This document shows, piece by piece, positions 12,433 to 23,905 of a stretch of 64,000 nt of DNA. Position numbers and translations under genes: made by a program. Each line of letters opens with the position of its first letter. Position 1 is the stretch's first letter. Under the pieces are notes generated by a model. That model was not told the origin of the DNA and made no database searches. It saw only the letters and a program-made list of their open reading frames with translations. Origin of the DNA: Cladobotryum mycophilum (Eukaryota; Ascomycota; Sordariomycetes; Hypocreales; Hypocreaceae); NCBI GenBank assembly GCA_036429605.1, contig CM071591.1, forward strand, positions 4,402,001-4,466,000, in the 5' to 3' direction.

Positions 12433-13512
12433 GACTTCAAAAGATGAATAATAGCTGATGTTCAGCCAAGGAGGAGAAGGATGAGGGGGAGAAGGATGAG
12501 GAGGGGGAGGGGCTTGGTATAAGAAGGTATCTTGGAGGCAGTAGCAGTAGCAGTAAGAGTAATAGTGGAAATCTGATGAGATGAGGTTTGTGTTGGCATT
12601 GTTTGGGAGAAGAAGGGAGCATGCTATGGGTAATTGATGGAGGCTTTATATCCTCCCCGTACTGGGGGGCGGGCGGAATCAACGCGGATGCCAGAGCCGC
12701 AGCCAAGGACAGCTGAGCAGTCGGTAGGAAAGATCGACGCAAAAACAGGTTTTCTGTATGTTTCAATCGCGGATGCAGAGACCGATGCCCGGAGAAACAG
12801 AGACAGAGAGAAAGTGACAGTGACAGTGTGTGAGAGGCAGGAAGGCAGGAAAGCAGGGAGAAGGCAGGGAGAGAGGAAACACACCTTGGTGGAGTGGACC
12901 CCAAAACTCCTCCTGGAAGGAAGGTGTGTGTGTGTGTGTGTGGTCGGCCTGATCCCTGGCCACTTCACGCATAGACATGGATACACGAATTCATATCAGG
13001 CAATTTCTGCTTCTACAACACAAGTATGTACAAGGACTTGGGAGCAATCTGAGCATACACGCCCCAATCGCGACAGACCAATGGATACAGTTGACTCCAT
13101 TTTCTAAGAACAACAACCCTTGCATTTTCTTTTGTACTCCGTGTATTTGTAGCATTTAATTTCAAGAAGACAAAGACATAGACAAGAAAAGAAAAGAAAA
13201 GAAAAGAAAAGAAAAGAAAAGAAAGAGAGAAAAAAACAATATACAGTGCCCAATATGGAGTGGATTGCATATCACCCCATTTCCGGGAGTGCCCGCATCT
13301 TAAACAGCCACAGCAACCCAAAGTTCCCATGGTCCCCCTCCTCCTTCACCCACCACCACCACCTCATCTCTCTTATGTATGTACATCCACCCTCTCCCCC
13401 GCAAATCCACCTATCCGCAGCCGACAAGTGTTCCAGCTCCATATGCACAAGCACAAAGTTATCACCTCCCCCCTCCCTTCAATCTGAATGTTCCTTTTTT
13501 TTTGGCTCATTA
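12433..13512. other. intergenic region between two ankyrin genes
   Basis: No gene is seen. This holds the promoter of the ankyrin gene at 10901-12432 and the 3' end of the one at 13513. A (GAAAA)n microsatellite sits at 13186-13223 and a GT run at about 12925-12940. Confidence 0.5.
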
Positions 13513-14607
13513 TCATCGGGCTGGGATAGAGACCTGCCCTTGGGCGGCGCCGGCAATAGATTGGACGAGAGCGACAAACGTAAAGAGGAGGTGAGTACGC
13601 TCCTCCAAACTGTGCGCCCCCAGCAGGGCAGCTACAGACTCGAACACGCCCGTCCTGATGGCGTACATCAGTACGTTAACCCCGTCCCTGTCCCTTGCCT
13701 GCAGGTCAATCCGCGCCGTGGCGAGCAGCAGCTGCCTGATGATGGAGAGCGCCCCCCGCTTCACCCCGATAACGTACTCAGCGCTGTAGTGCATAAATTT
13801 GCCCTCGAAGCACTCCAGCTCCGAGAGCAGGTGCATCAGGGGCGTCTTGCCGGATATGTCGCCCCTATTCGGGTGAGCGCCTCCCGAGGAGAGGAGGACA
13901 TCGACCACGTTAGCTGAGCAGGACATGCAGGCCTGGATGAGTGGCGTCCGGCCCAGGAAGTTGCCGTCGTTGGCGTCGACTTGTCCTGAGCTCAGTAGAG
14001 TCCGCAGGGAGTTGAGGAGCAGCTGCTCGGCTTCGTGTTGGCCGCGGTGTGTGGCATAATGTAATGCATCTAATAGCTTGTTCATAGTGATGCTGGGCAG
14101 TAAAGCCTTGAGTAGATCCTTCAGCAACCCCAGCTGCTTACCACCCACAGCCCATAGCAAGGGCTCAAACGTGCTAGTATTGCTTGCAAGCCCCGTCTGA
14201 ATGGGATCGTGCTTCATGAGCAGCTCCACAGTCTCCTTCTGGCCGTTCTCGACGGAGAGACGGAAGGCCAAGCGCCAAATGTCCAAGGTGGCCGTGTTCA
14301 CAATGCACTCGAACCCGAGAATCTGCTTGGTCCGTTGCAGCCTACCTGTTTTGGTCGTCCACACCAGCGCCGAGGCCTTGTAGTACATAGCGTTGAGGAG
14401 GTAGAGCTCGTCATTGAGCAGCTCGAAGAGACGCCTGTTTACCTTGGATAAGGCGTGAACGTCTCTATCTCGATCCAAGTACTGGACGATTGTTAAGATG
14501 ATGCCGTTTTTTAGATCGAGCAGGGACACCGGGGTACGTTCCGGCGTGCTGAAGTGGGAGCTGCGGGAGGAGGAGCAGGAGGAGAGGGGAGATAGGAAGG
14601 CGGACAT
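13513..14607 (-). CDS. F-box-like/ankyrin repeat protein
   Basis: 364 residues from the ATG at 14607; the frame opens 24 bases earlier but only with a GTG. After a Ser-rich leader comes an F-box-like segment (SLLDLKNGIILTIVQYL...ALSKVNRRLFELL), about residues 28-65. Five to six degenerate ankyrin repeats follow (GRTPLIQACMSCSANVVDVLL, GKTPLMHLLSELE, GVNVLMYAIRTGVFESVAALL). The last 30 residues are not repeat-like and may include a missed final intron. It shares overall layout with its neighbour at 10901 and the gene at 45035 but is shorter and more diverged. A role as SCF substrate receptor is inferred from the family only. Confidence 0.75.
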   Translation of the reverse strand: MSAFLSPLSSCSSSRSSHFSTPERTPVSLLDLKNGIILTIVQYLDRDRDVHALSKVNRRLFELLNDELYLLNAMYYKASALVWTTKTGRLQRTKQILGFECIVNTATLDIWRLAFRLSVENGQKETVELLMKHDPIQTGLASNTSTFEPLLWAVGGKQLGLLKDLLKALLPSITMNKLLDALHYATHRGQHEAEQLLLNSLRTLLSSGQVDANDGNFLGRTPLIQACMSCSANVVDVLLSSGGAHPNRGDISGKTPLMHLLSELECFEGKFMHYSAEYVIGVKRGALSIIRQLLLATARIDLQARDRDGVNVLMYAIRTGVFESVAALLGAHSLEERTHLLFTFVALVQSIAGAAQGQVSIPAR

Positions 14608-15673
14608 GATGGCAGTCGTGAAGGAATTCACGAGGCACTAGTCCCTTTTAATAAGATAAGAATAAATAATAAGTAATAATAATAATAATAAAGATGCTAA
14701 TGTTAACGTGATGGGAGAGTTGCAACGGGAATTATGACTTATACCGGGTTGGCTATACAGTGAGGTCAAACATACTTATATATGATGATCATGAGCTTGG
14801 ATATTGACTCCCTGGCGAGTAGACTCATAAACGTTTTGTTGCCATTGCCCTTGTATGCATGATAACAATACCTGGTCGATCATGTGTTTCAATCGAAAGT
14901 TTGAAATTTTAATAAATGAATTGCTTTCATGCCAAAGGTCAAAGGGTAGTTGTTCAACAAAGCCTCATGACAAGGGGATGGATGACATGAAGTCGGATTG
15001 GAGCCTTTCTTTCGCACGTCTTAGAGTTGTTGTAGGGTGTAATGTGCGAAAGAAGGATGAATTGCTTGACATTATGTAGATCAACAACGATTGCAAGCAT
15101 TTGGATCAAGAAAGAGTACAAATCGTTGGAGACTTATTTACCCCTTGAGCATGGATTTAGTCATATGGGGTTATGAGCCTAGGCATCCTTTGATCTCATT
15201 GTTAACCACATTTGGACAACGAGGATTCATTGACCATTTGTGAGAAAAAATAGAACTGTTCATTGCGCAGCAGCCATCAACCCCTGCAGATTGTTACGCC
15301 ATTCATTGAACAACCAGAATTTGTTTGTTCATCAATTGGGGGCTGTTACTGGTTGGGAATATAGCACAAATAGCATGAACGTAATTTTACAACAAGTCAC
15401 GAACCAGGAAGATGGACAAGATAATGACAGGATGTAGCTATTGATGTAATAACAATACTGGTAACTATACTATATGAATACTGATCATTATGATGATGAT
15501 AATAATGATGATGATAATAATACTAATTTTCGTGTTAACCATGTTTCAAGCCCGAGTCCTAAATGCTTTATCGTGTCAGGATCCCATATCCCAATTATGT
15601 AATATTGTTGATAAGCCGTTGATAGTAAGGATACTGATGGTGAAGGATCATCATGGAGGATCAAAAAAATCGC
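14608..15673. other. intergenic region
   Basis: No gene is seen. TAA/ATAATA runs occur at 14660-14692 and ATGATGATAATA runs at 15488-15525. Confidence 0.5.
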
Positions 15674-16118
15674 TTAGATGACACCGACGGGGGATGTGCA
15701 GAGGACACCCTGATCAACCTGTTTATAAATTAGTACGGAGCGTGATATAAAAATGATGTGGCAATTGATTGTCAACTTACAGCATCGAGCACGCAGCATC
15801 GAGCACGCTGGCCACCAGCGGCGCAGACAGCCTGGAAGCCGCGGGCATCGTGGTAGGAGACGGTTGCTGTTTGAGAGCGATAATGTGAGCCAAAGTTCTG
15901 CTTCTTGGGAGAGGAAAACCGGGGGGGGGTGGGGGGGGGTTCGTAGACTTACGGACGTAGCAGTCAAGGTCGGCAATTCCCAGGATATCAGTGGCACAGC
16001 ACTTGGGGTTGTTAAAGAGCCCGGAAAGGCAGCCGGTGAAGTCAGGCCAGGTGCGGATCTCAACAGGAGAAGCCATAACGGCGGCGGCGAATAGAGTGGC
16101 GACAGCGAAGAACTTCAT
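15674..16118 (-). CDS. class II hydrophobin, three exons
   Basis: 98 residues in exons 16118-15953, 15866-15781 and 15718-15674. Introns: 15952-15867 (GTAAGT...ACAG) and 15780-15719 (GTAAGT...ACAG). A signal peptide (MKFFAVATLFAAAVMA) is followed by the eight-cysteine pattern at residues 30, 40, 41, 53, 70, 79, 80 and 91. This is C-9-CC-11-C-16-C-8-CC-10-C, the class II spacing. Family landmarks include LSGLFNNPKCCATDILGIAD and QRARCCVLDA. Hydrophobins are secreted, self-assemble at air-water interfaces and coat hyphae or conidia. Intron 1 contains two long C runs on this strand, and reading through it gives a proline-rich false protein. The 5' leader is CT/CAA-rich and a TATA box lies about 155 bases upstream, which fits strong expression. 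Confidence 0.95.
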
Positions 16119-16273
16119 GTTGGCAGTTTAGAGTTGATGGTTGACGAAAAAGCTAGAAAAGCTGGGAGAAGAGGTTGTTTGGGAGTGTTTGAAGGAGCTG
16201 GTTGTTGAGCTAAAGGAGTTGGTTGTGCGATGATGATGAGATTCGTTTCGATTGATGCGTCGAGAGATGGCGA

Positions 16274-16281
16274 TATTTATA
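16274..16281 (-). promoter_or_regulatory. TATA box of the hydrophobin gene
   Basis: TATAAATA on the minus strand, about 155 bases before the hydrophobin ATG, followed by a pyrimidine/CAA-rich leader typical of highly expressed fungal genes. Confidence 0.6.
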
Positions 16282-16883
16282 CTCGTTCCAACACCGTTGC
16301 TTTCTTCTTCTATTCTCGTTCGGATCCTCGCTCGAGCCCATTAGGCCCAGCACCGGCAGTCCGTTCATCGCATCATTTCATTTCCTGAGGGTGGAGATGT
16401 CAGCGCGGCCCATCATCTGAGACTAACAAGAAAAAGGCCAAGTCTAACTCTATTCTGTCGTAGCACCAAAACACCAAACGCTCGAGTTCTCGATTTGGAT
16501 AGGAAAATCAAGTCTGATGGGCTGTCGTCTCCTAAAAGATGCATCGCAAGTGCTGTCGCATTGACTCTCAACCCGTTCCGACACTAGTAGCGGACCCCAA
16601 AATGTTCGAGATCAGCGCGCTGGACACGGCTTCAAACCGGTTCGAGAACGGCTGAGGGAAATAGCGCCGGGATTGTCTTATCCCAGCCGTCAAAAAAACA
16701 CGAGAGAGTGATTCCTTTTCACTTTTCTAACAATGGAAACTTTGTGAGACTCATCGACTCGATGGTAGTGTCGTAACATCGTAACATGGTCGCATCGTAG
16801 CATCATGCAAACGGTCTTGGACGGGACGGATGGAATGGTCTGCGATCAGCTCACAACGGGGCCCCGAACTCGGTGAGCATTAA

Positions 16884-17160
16884 TCATCTCATACACCTAT
16901 AATGGTCTCCCCCCTCAGTTAGCTCATCCGCGTCAGGTATAGCTATTTCATGCAATATTCAGGAGAGAGGGCCGGAGATTTGGTGTTGTAGGGAAAATGC
17001 AACTTACCCGTTGCGAGAAGTTGGACAGACATGAACAAAAGAGCCATCAGCCCCGATTGTAAAGTGTGATTGATGCGAGGCTGTACTTGTGTTAGTTCTT
17101 TCACTTGCATCCGCTGGGGTCGCAGCCTGGGCTGAGGCGGCAAGAGAACCAAGCTTGACG
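16884..17160 (-). CDS. possible 3' exons of a small protein gene
   Basis: On the minus strand 17160-17009 reads as a plausible Ala/Ser/Thr-rich segment ending FVHVCPTSRN. It is followed by donor GTAAGT (17007), a GCTAAC branch site and acceptor TATAG (16897). The next exon would add only GCMR and stop at 16884. No start or upstream exon could be placed: the frame meets a TGA at about 17190. This may be the end of a small secreted Cys protein, a relic, or chance. Confidence 0.25.
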
Positions 17161-18260
17161 GCCTCAGGGGCAAAACAGACAAGACATGATCAGAGGCAGA
17201 AATTTGTCACTCTTCTGGGGGCTCAACGGTGATGTTGAAGGTTGAGAGTTCAGTTTGTGCGGTAGAAAAAATTGCGTGCCACAATCGCTTACAAGAATTC
17301 CCTTGTGTCCAGTATCATGATGCAGCACAATTGAATTGACTGCGCATAGCTCCAGCAGAAGGCGGGGTTGTTCGGCTTGGAGATGCTTCCCTGCCCTGTC
17401 AGAGACCTTGTCCTGTCCAGTCCGTCCAGCCTCAAACAAGATTGATTGGGCAGCAGTGCTGGACATTTTTTTGTCCATGGGGTGGTCAGGTCAAGCAAGG
17501 CCATGGGTCAGGGGACTGGGGTCTGTAGTCTGGGGTTCGGTCTAGAAGCGGAGCAGCAATGGAATGAGTGGACGACAAGCACACAGGCACACCACACTGA
17601 GACATATTGGCGGGGAACATTGCCCGGATAGTGTTGCATCAAAAAGAAAAAGAAAGAAAAAAAAAGGCTTGCTTGATGTTTGGTCAGGGGTGAGTGGGCG
17701 AGTGGCAAGAAGAAATGAATACGCGTGTAGTCGAGAGGCTTGTTTGAGGTGAACAAAGTGAGGGAGTGTGAAAAGTGAAGAGTGAAGGGTGGAGAGTGGA
17801 GGGCGAGGGCGAGAACAAAGTCACACCTGCCTGCAGGCCACAGTTCTGGCTGGCTCGACAGGAGCGACCTGAACCAAAAAGCATGGCGTTCCAAATAGGG
17901 ACGGCACGGCGACACACACACACACACACACACGGCGAGACACGGCGCCTGCACACATTGACAAGCGGAAATGACAATTTATGCAAAAAAAGGTAAAATG
18001 TTACAGTACATACAGTACATACATGGGAGGTAATTCAGCTTTTCTTTTCTAGCAAGCCGCTCTGTCATTACACAAAGTGAGGCTGTGACGGAATGCTAAA
18101 TTGTATTGCATGCGTAGAAACATCAAAACAAGTATTAGATGGCTTTTTTTGTTTAGTTGATTGACATGTTGAATGATTGGATGGGTGTGTTCACTTCATC
18201 GCATAGAGTGCCGCCCCACAACACCGTGTTCCCCACAACCGTGACGTAAACGATAAGTGC
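17161..18260. other. intergenic region
   Basis: Nothing convincing is seen. A CA microsatellite lies at 17913-17932 and an ACAGTACAT repeat at 18003-18022. Base composition turns sharply AT-rich at about 18260. Confidence 0.5.
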
Positions 18261-18279
18261 CACATTTTCAACACCACAC

Positions 18280-19170
18280 TTTCAAATTAAATCCAATTAA
18301 AGCTATTTTTTTACTATAACAAAAACAAATAAAAATAGAAAAACCCTCATTAACAAGGCTTTAAAAAAGATACAAAATAGTCTTTTTATTGCGGTTATAA
18401 GTTAATACTATAGAATTCCCTAAATAACTTTATATGACTAACATTAAGGTACAAAACTAATTCAAGAAGCTAAAAAAAACACTCAAAAACTATCACAGGT
18501 TCAAGAAAAAGATCTTATAAACTAGGTTATATCCAAGAAATCCTATAACCAGGCCCCTAGCCATAAACAAATACAATCCTTTACCTAGCTTATCCTAGAT
18601 TATAATAACTAAAACAAATAACTAAGATATTATTAGATTAATAAATTCTTTAAACACAATAGCAAGGTTAAGATAAAGGTTTTTAGGGGAGTTAAAGCCG
18701 TCCGAATAATTAGTATAATTAAAAAGGTTATACAAGAATTCTACAGCCATCTAGATAACCAGATTAAAACTAAGTATATTAAAATAACCTAAATCTATAA
18801 TTTAAATAAGACTAAGCTTATAGAGAAAGAAACCAGAACAAGAAAAATAATAAAAATAAAATTAATAACAGTAGTAATTATTATAGAAAATAACTTTTAT
18901 AAATAAATTATTATTATAGAGTATGTTAATACCAATAGCCGCTATATTAAGCCTTATGTGATCTATACAGGAACAATAGTCTAGTAATAGTAGTTTACTA
19001 ATAAAATCCCTAACTAGGTATATAACTTAAGCCTTACGAACTAGGCGAATACAAGAATACTAGAAAAGTAGCTAGAATAAGTATTTCTCCTTAAGATAAC
19101 GCTAGAAATCTAGTCTTTATAAAGAATCTTAATCCTAAATAACTATACGACTCATATCTCCCTCAATTTT
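18280..19170 (+). mobile_element. relic C: pogo/Fot1-like transposon, truncated
   Basis: Reading forward through stops, the relic shows a CENP-B-type DNA-binding segment and a DDE block. The DDE landmarks are IYNL(N/D)KT, EYVNTNSRYIKPYVIYTGT, WFTNKIPN and RILILNNYTTHISLNF, in the order expected for pogo/Fot1 transposases. The match ends at about 19175, where the LTR copy starts, so the 3' third is missing. A candidate left end (ACGTAAACG) lies at about 18244 but no right end remains. Confidence 0.65.
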
Positions 19171-20347
19171 TATGAAAATGAACTAGTCAATACCCTATTG
19201 ATTAGGCCTTAACAATAAGAAATAATAAGACTATTGTTTCTATTGTTTTCTAGGCTATTCTAGGCTATTCTTTTACTTTCTATGCCCCACTTATTTACCT
19301 ATATATAGTAAATAGATTCCTGTCTTCTAGTTAGTCCGTAGATCGAATACAACATCTCATCTCAACCCATCTTTTCCTCTTATAGCCTTAGTGGCTAACT
19401 AATCCCACAAGCCTAGCCTTATTGAGAATTAGCTCGTTAAGATACTTATTCTTCCCTGAGCTTCTAGAAGGACTGACCGAGCCTTCTAAATCAAGCTATA
19501 ATAGCTTATAACGTAATCCACAAGCAAGCAGACCACACAAGCAAACGGACCACTCATTCAGATCAGAATAAAACCACCTTCTTACAGCCCTTTTCTTTTA
19601 TACCTATATTAAAAAAATACTAAATAACTATTATATTAATAATAAAATAAAAAATATCCTTTTTATTTTATTCTATTTCTTTATAAGTTCACATATTATA
19701 GCCTGTCTTGCTATACTTATTACAATATATAGCCTTTATACAAGACCCTCCTTATTACTTTTCTTACTCTATTTAGATATTTATATCCCTTTAATCTAAT
19801 TAATTTATTTTTTCTTTAATAATAAAAATACCTTTAAATTATATATATACTTTTTTTACTTTATAATACTTACTTATAGTCTTATTTATTATATAAAAAT
19901 CTTAAACTTTTATATATAAAAATACTATTTAATATATTATTATTATTACTTTTTTTATAAATTAATTAATTATATTTAATATTATAATTAAAAAAGTATT
20001 TTAATAAAAAATAATATAATTCTTTATATACTTTAATTATAAATTAGTTTTATATATATTTTTTAGTATTTTTAAAACCTAAGACTATATAAACCTAATT
20101 AATATTTCTAAAAGTATTAATATTTATAATTCTATATAAAGTTTTAAAAAAACACTCTATAAATTAAATAATAATAGACTAGATTTTAAAAAGCTTTCTT
20201 TAATATTTTTTTTATTAATTATAATAAAAGATATTATATAAAAAGTATAAAAAAATTAAACTTATTAATATATATAATATATATATATATTAGTTTTTTA
20301 ATTTATTAATTATATATTTACTTTAATAATCTAAAATAATTAATATC

Positions 20348-22682
20348 TGTTAAAATGAACTAGTTAATACCCTATTAATTAGTTCCTAACAATAAGAAAC
20401 AATAAGACTAACGTACTTTATCAGCGAGTAGCGTATATCAACGAGTGGCGCACTTTCCGCCCATAGCGTATATAACTTACCTTCTCATTAAATTCCTCTA
20501 CAATTAACTATATAATCTTTTCTAAATAAAACCAGAATAATTATAGTTCTTTAAGCTTTTAAAAATAGTAAATCCCTTAGTATTCAAGCTATAGCCAAGA
20601 TCTACAATATGCCAGCTAGTATAATCTGCTATTATCGCGATGATCGTACAGCTAGATATAATACTAGACTTAATTTAATAAATCTAATTAAATTAAAAAA
20701 AAGACTATTATTTAATATATAATTAAGCTTTTAATATAATCATTTCTACCTAAATTATATAGTATTAAAAAAATAATTAACTAATTACTATATATATATA
20801 ATATACCATTAATTAAAAAACTCTAGGCTTATAAATTTATTAAACACTAACTAAAGTTATATATATATTATTCTTATAAATATAATTATTAAAAGATTAA
20901 ATATAAAAATCCAAGACTAATAAATAATTAGTTTACTCTTATATAGAATATTAAAGCTAAATATAATATCTTAGATAAAAATAGCTATAACTTTAATAAG
21001 ACTGGTTTTATAATAGGCCTAATCTTTATAGATATAGTAATTATAACATCAAATAGCTATACAAAAACTAAATTATCCTAGCCTAATAATCAAGAATAGG
21101 TAACTATAATCCAAGGCATTAATACATACAATTAAACTATTCCACTATTTATTATCCTAACCGCCTAATATCACCTATCTTATTAATATTAAGAATATAA
21201 TCTTCTAGTAGATTAAATTATCACAATAATAAATAATAACTAAACTATTAATAAGGTTAGCCTAAATTAGATTAAGCATTTTAATTATCACATAGCATCT
21301 CGTACAAAGGGTATATATTAACTACTTATCCTTAATAGTTATAAAAGCTACCACTCTATAGAATTTAAGCTCTACTACTAATAGTATAAGATTATTATAA
21401 TCTATATACCTACTCATTCCTCTTATATCCTTTAACCGCTTAATATTAACTATTTTAGATCACTTAAACAAATATATAACCAGTAAATTAAAACCCTAAT
21501 ACATATATATATTATACACATCAGTAAGCTTAAATTTCTTTACGCCTTTTATATAGCTTTTTTTTTAATAATAAAAAAATATACAAGAAGGCTTTACAAG
21601 AACTAGCCTTATGCCATTTGACCCGTAAAGAGTTCTCTTAAAGCTTTATATCTAGCTACAAACACTAATACCTCTAGTAACCTTACCTAAGATTAGATAG
21701 CCTTAGGTCTCAAAGACACCATAGATTACATACAAGGCTAGCTCGTAATCAGAGTATATAAAATCTTGTATCTCTGCTTATCAAAAATAGCTCTCCTATA
21801 TTAATACTAATTACTATAGATTAGTTTACGAAAAGAGCAATAGCTATAATACATCAGGTAGCTCTTCTATATAAAAAAGTCTTATCACTTCGTATAATAA
21901 ATAAGGCATTAAGTAAGTACCGAAGAGTAAAAAAAACGCATATATGGCTTAAAAGCTTTTTTATTATTTAAGATATACAAAATCTAATAGATTAAAAGGA
22001 TCTAGATAAATAAATAAAAAAAATTATTAAAGTAATAGTCAATAAGGATTAAGCCGGATAAATACTTTGTACTATAGTAATTATAATAAACCTAAGTATA
22101 ATATACAAATTTATAAAAAAGCTATAGAAATATCTAATTTATTAGATTCTAGTAGTATTTTAGTTACTATTTAATATTTTATAGTATAATTAAATAGTTT
22201 ATATAGGTTGTAGGTAGAAGGTATGCTACTCGCTGATATATGCCACTCGCTGATAAAGTACGTTATTATTTCTATTGTTCTCTAGGCTATTCTAGCCTAT
22301 TCCAGTAGGTTCTAACAATAGATAATAATCCTATTGTTTCTATTGTTCTATAGGCTATTCTAGCTTATTCTTTTACTTTCTATGCCCCACTTATATTTCC
22401 TATATATAGTAGATAGATTCCTGTCTTCTAGTTAATTAGTAAATCAAATATAACATCTTATCTTAACCTATCTTTTTCTCTTTTAGCCTTAGTAGCTAAC
22501 TAATCCCATAAGCCTAACCTTATTAGGAATTAGCTCGTTAAGATACTTATTCTTCCCTAAGCTTCTAAAAGGACTGACCGAGCCTTCTAGATCAAGCTAT
22601 AATAGCTTATATAAGCCATTACTAAGCTTATTACTTATTGCTATAAGGAATTTTATGCCTAAGAGGCTACCTCCTTTTAAAA
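20348..22682 (+). repeat. LTR copy 2 (solo), split by element B
   Basis: It starts TGTTAAAATGAACTAG and ends CTTTTAAAA, flanked by a 5-bp direct repeat ATATC (20343-20347 and 22683-22687). Without element B it is about 480 bases. It is homologous to LTR copy 1, with a small internal duplication at 22266-22345. A 5-bp duplication and TG start fit a Ty1/copia-type LTR. No gag-pol remains, so it is a solo LTR. Confidence 0.8.
20411..22263 (+). mobile_element. element B: pogo/Fot1-like Tc1/mariner transposon, RIP-inactivated
   Basis: 1,853 bp with roughly 44-bp terminal inverted repeats beginning ACGTACTTTATCAGCGAGT, flanked by TA (20409-20410 and 22264-22265). The inverted repeats differ only by transitions. 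The forward strand still shows a helix-turn-helix (IQAIAKIYNMPAS...YYR), the DDE region (QEWVT-like, IQGINTYN, IPLFIILTA, HFNYHIASRTKGIY, HSIEFK, THSSYILQPL) and the tail TGLMPFDP. Dozens of stops make it dead. It is the innermost and so the youngest of the nested insertions. Confidence 0.85.
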
Positions 22683-23799
22683 ATATCTAATAGTTAAAAC
22701 AAATATAAAAAATAAAAAAATATATAGACTATAATAATCTTATACTTTTTATAATAAAACTTAAATACTATTAAATAATAACTTTTATAGCTATTAAAAA
22801 TAAGTATTTAATAAATCCTTTTTATATAAAAAACTATATAATAATTAAAATACTTAATCTAATCTAAGCTAATCTTACTAATAGTCTAGCTATTTTTTAT
22901 TATTATAATATATTAATTTATTAAAAGATTATACTTTTAAGACTAATTCTTAAAATAGTATTATATAGTAAAAATACTAAATAATAGTATTACCTAACCT
23001 ATTATATTAATACCTTAAATTATAGTTATTTATTTTTCGTTATTAAACTAAAATAATTTAGTTTTTATAAAATCTTTTAAAGTTATAATAACTATATCTA
23101 AAAAGATAATACTTATTATAAAACTAATCTTATTAAAGTTATAAAAATTATTATTAAAAATCTTATATTTAGTTTTTATATTTTATATAAAAATAAACTA
23201 ATTAATAATAAACTTTAGATTTTTATATTTAACTTTTTAATAATTATATTTATAAGCCTAACGTATATAAAGCTTTAGCTAATATTTAATAAAATTTAAT
23301 ACCTAATTTTTACTAATTAATAGTATATTATATATATATAATAGATAATTAATTATTTCTTTAATAAAATAATTATATAAATAGATTAATTATATATTTA
23401 ATTATAACTTTTTTTAATTTTATAAGATTTATTAAATTAATAATTATATTATATTATAAAAATATACTAATATAATACTAAAGAATTATTATATAACTAA
23501 TATTATAGCTTTTAGCTATAGCTCTAAGACTTAAATTCAAGTCTTGTTTAAGAGCTTAAAAAACAAACAGTATTTTACTTTTATTTAAAAGTTTTACTAT
23601 AAAAGATTATAAAGGAATTTAATATATAGATGCAAAGGTAAATATTATTATAGAGGGTGGTCCGCTTGCTTGTATGGTCCGCTCGCTTGTGGATTACGTT
23701 ATAAGCTATTACTAAGCTTGTTACTTATTGCTATAAGGAATTTTATGCCTGAGAGGCCACTTCCTTTTAACAAAAACCTAACGCTATATATAATAAATA

Positions 23800-23872
23800 A
23801 CTTATATAATCTAATAGATAAGGTACTTAGCTTTATATACTGGAAATTATAGGTTTAAATCCTACCATAAGT
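23800..23872 (+). other. tRNA-like relic (possible SINE head)
   Basis: A 73-base segment folds as a tRNA in three arms. The acceptor arm ACTTATA pairs with CATAAGT at 6 of 7 positions. The D arm is ATCT/AGGT. The T arm is ATAGG-TTTAAAT-CCTAC. B box GGTTTAAATCC is the canonical GGTTCGAATCC with both CpG positions changed, and the A box is TAATCTAATAGATAAGG. The anticodon arm does not pair. It lies just beyond LTR copy 1. It is a mutated tRNA gene or tRNA-derived SINE head, not a working tRNA. Confidence 0.4.
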
Positions 23873-23905
23873 ATTATACCTTTTGTACAACGCTTTTAGC
23901 ATTAT

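Larger units (their letters stand above)
19511..23699 (-). mobile_element. element A: pogo/Fot1-like transposon, split by LTR copy 2
   Basis: Terminal inverted repeats of 43 bp (19511-19553 and 23657-23699) begin ACGTAATCCACAAGC and differ at four positions, all transitions. They are flanked by TA target duplications (19509-19510, 23700-23701). Each repeat contains two copies of a CAAGCRAGCRGACCA-like unit. Without LTR copy 2 the element is about 1.85 kb. On the minus strand a heavily mutated DDE block aligns with the one in element B. LTR copy 2 is inserted inside this transposase. Confidence 0.8.
19171..23772 (+). repeat. LTR copy 1, split by element A
   Basis: The left part (19171-19510) and right part (23700-23772) together match LTR copy 2 end to end. 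They share landmarks AATGAACTAGT, CTTTCTATGCCCCACTTAT, GACTGACCGAGCCTTCTA and GGAATTTTATGCC, and the terminus CCTTTTAACA. Element A is inserted at a TA inside it. No flanking target duplication was found, so it may be truncated or recombined. Its internal region is absent, as in a solo LTR. Confidence 0.7.

Noticed and set aside
19166..23777. Target duplication for LTR copy 1
   Set aside because: The bases before 19171 and after 23772 do not match at any reasonable choice of LTR ends.
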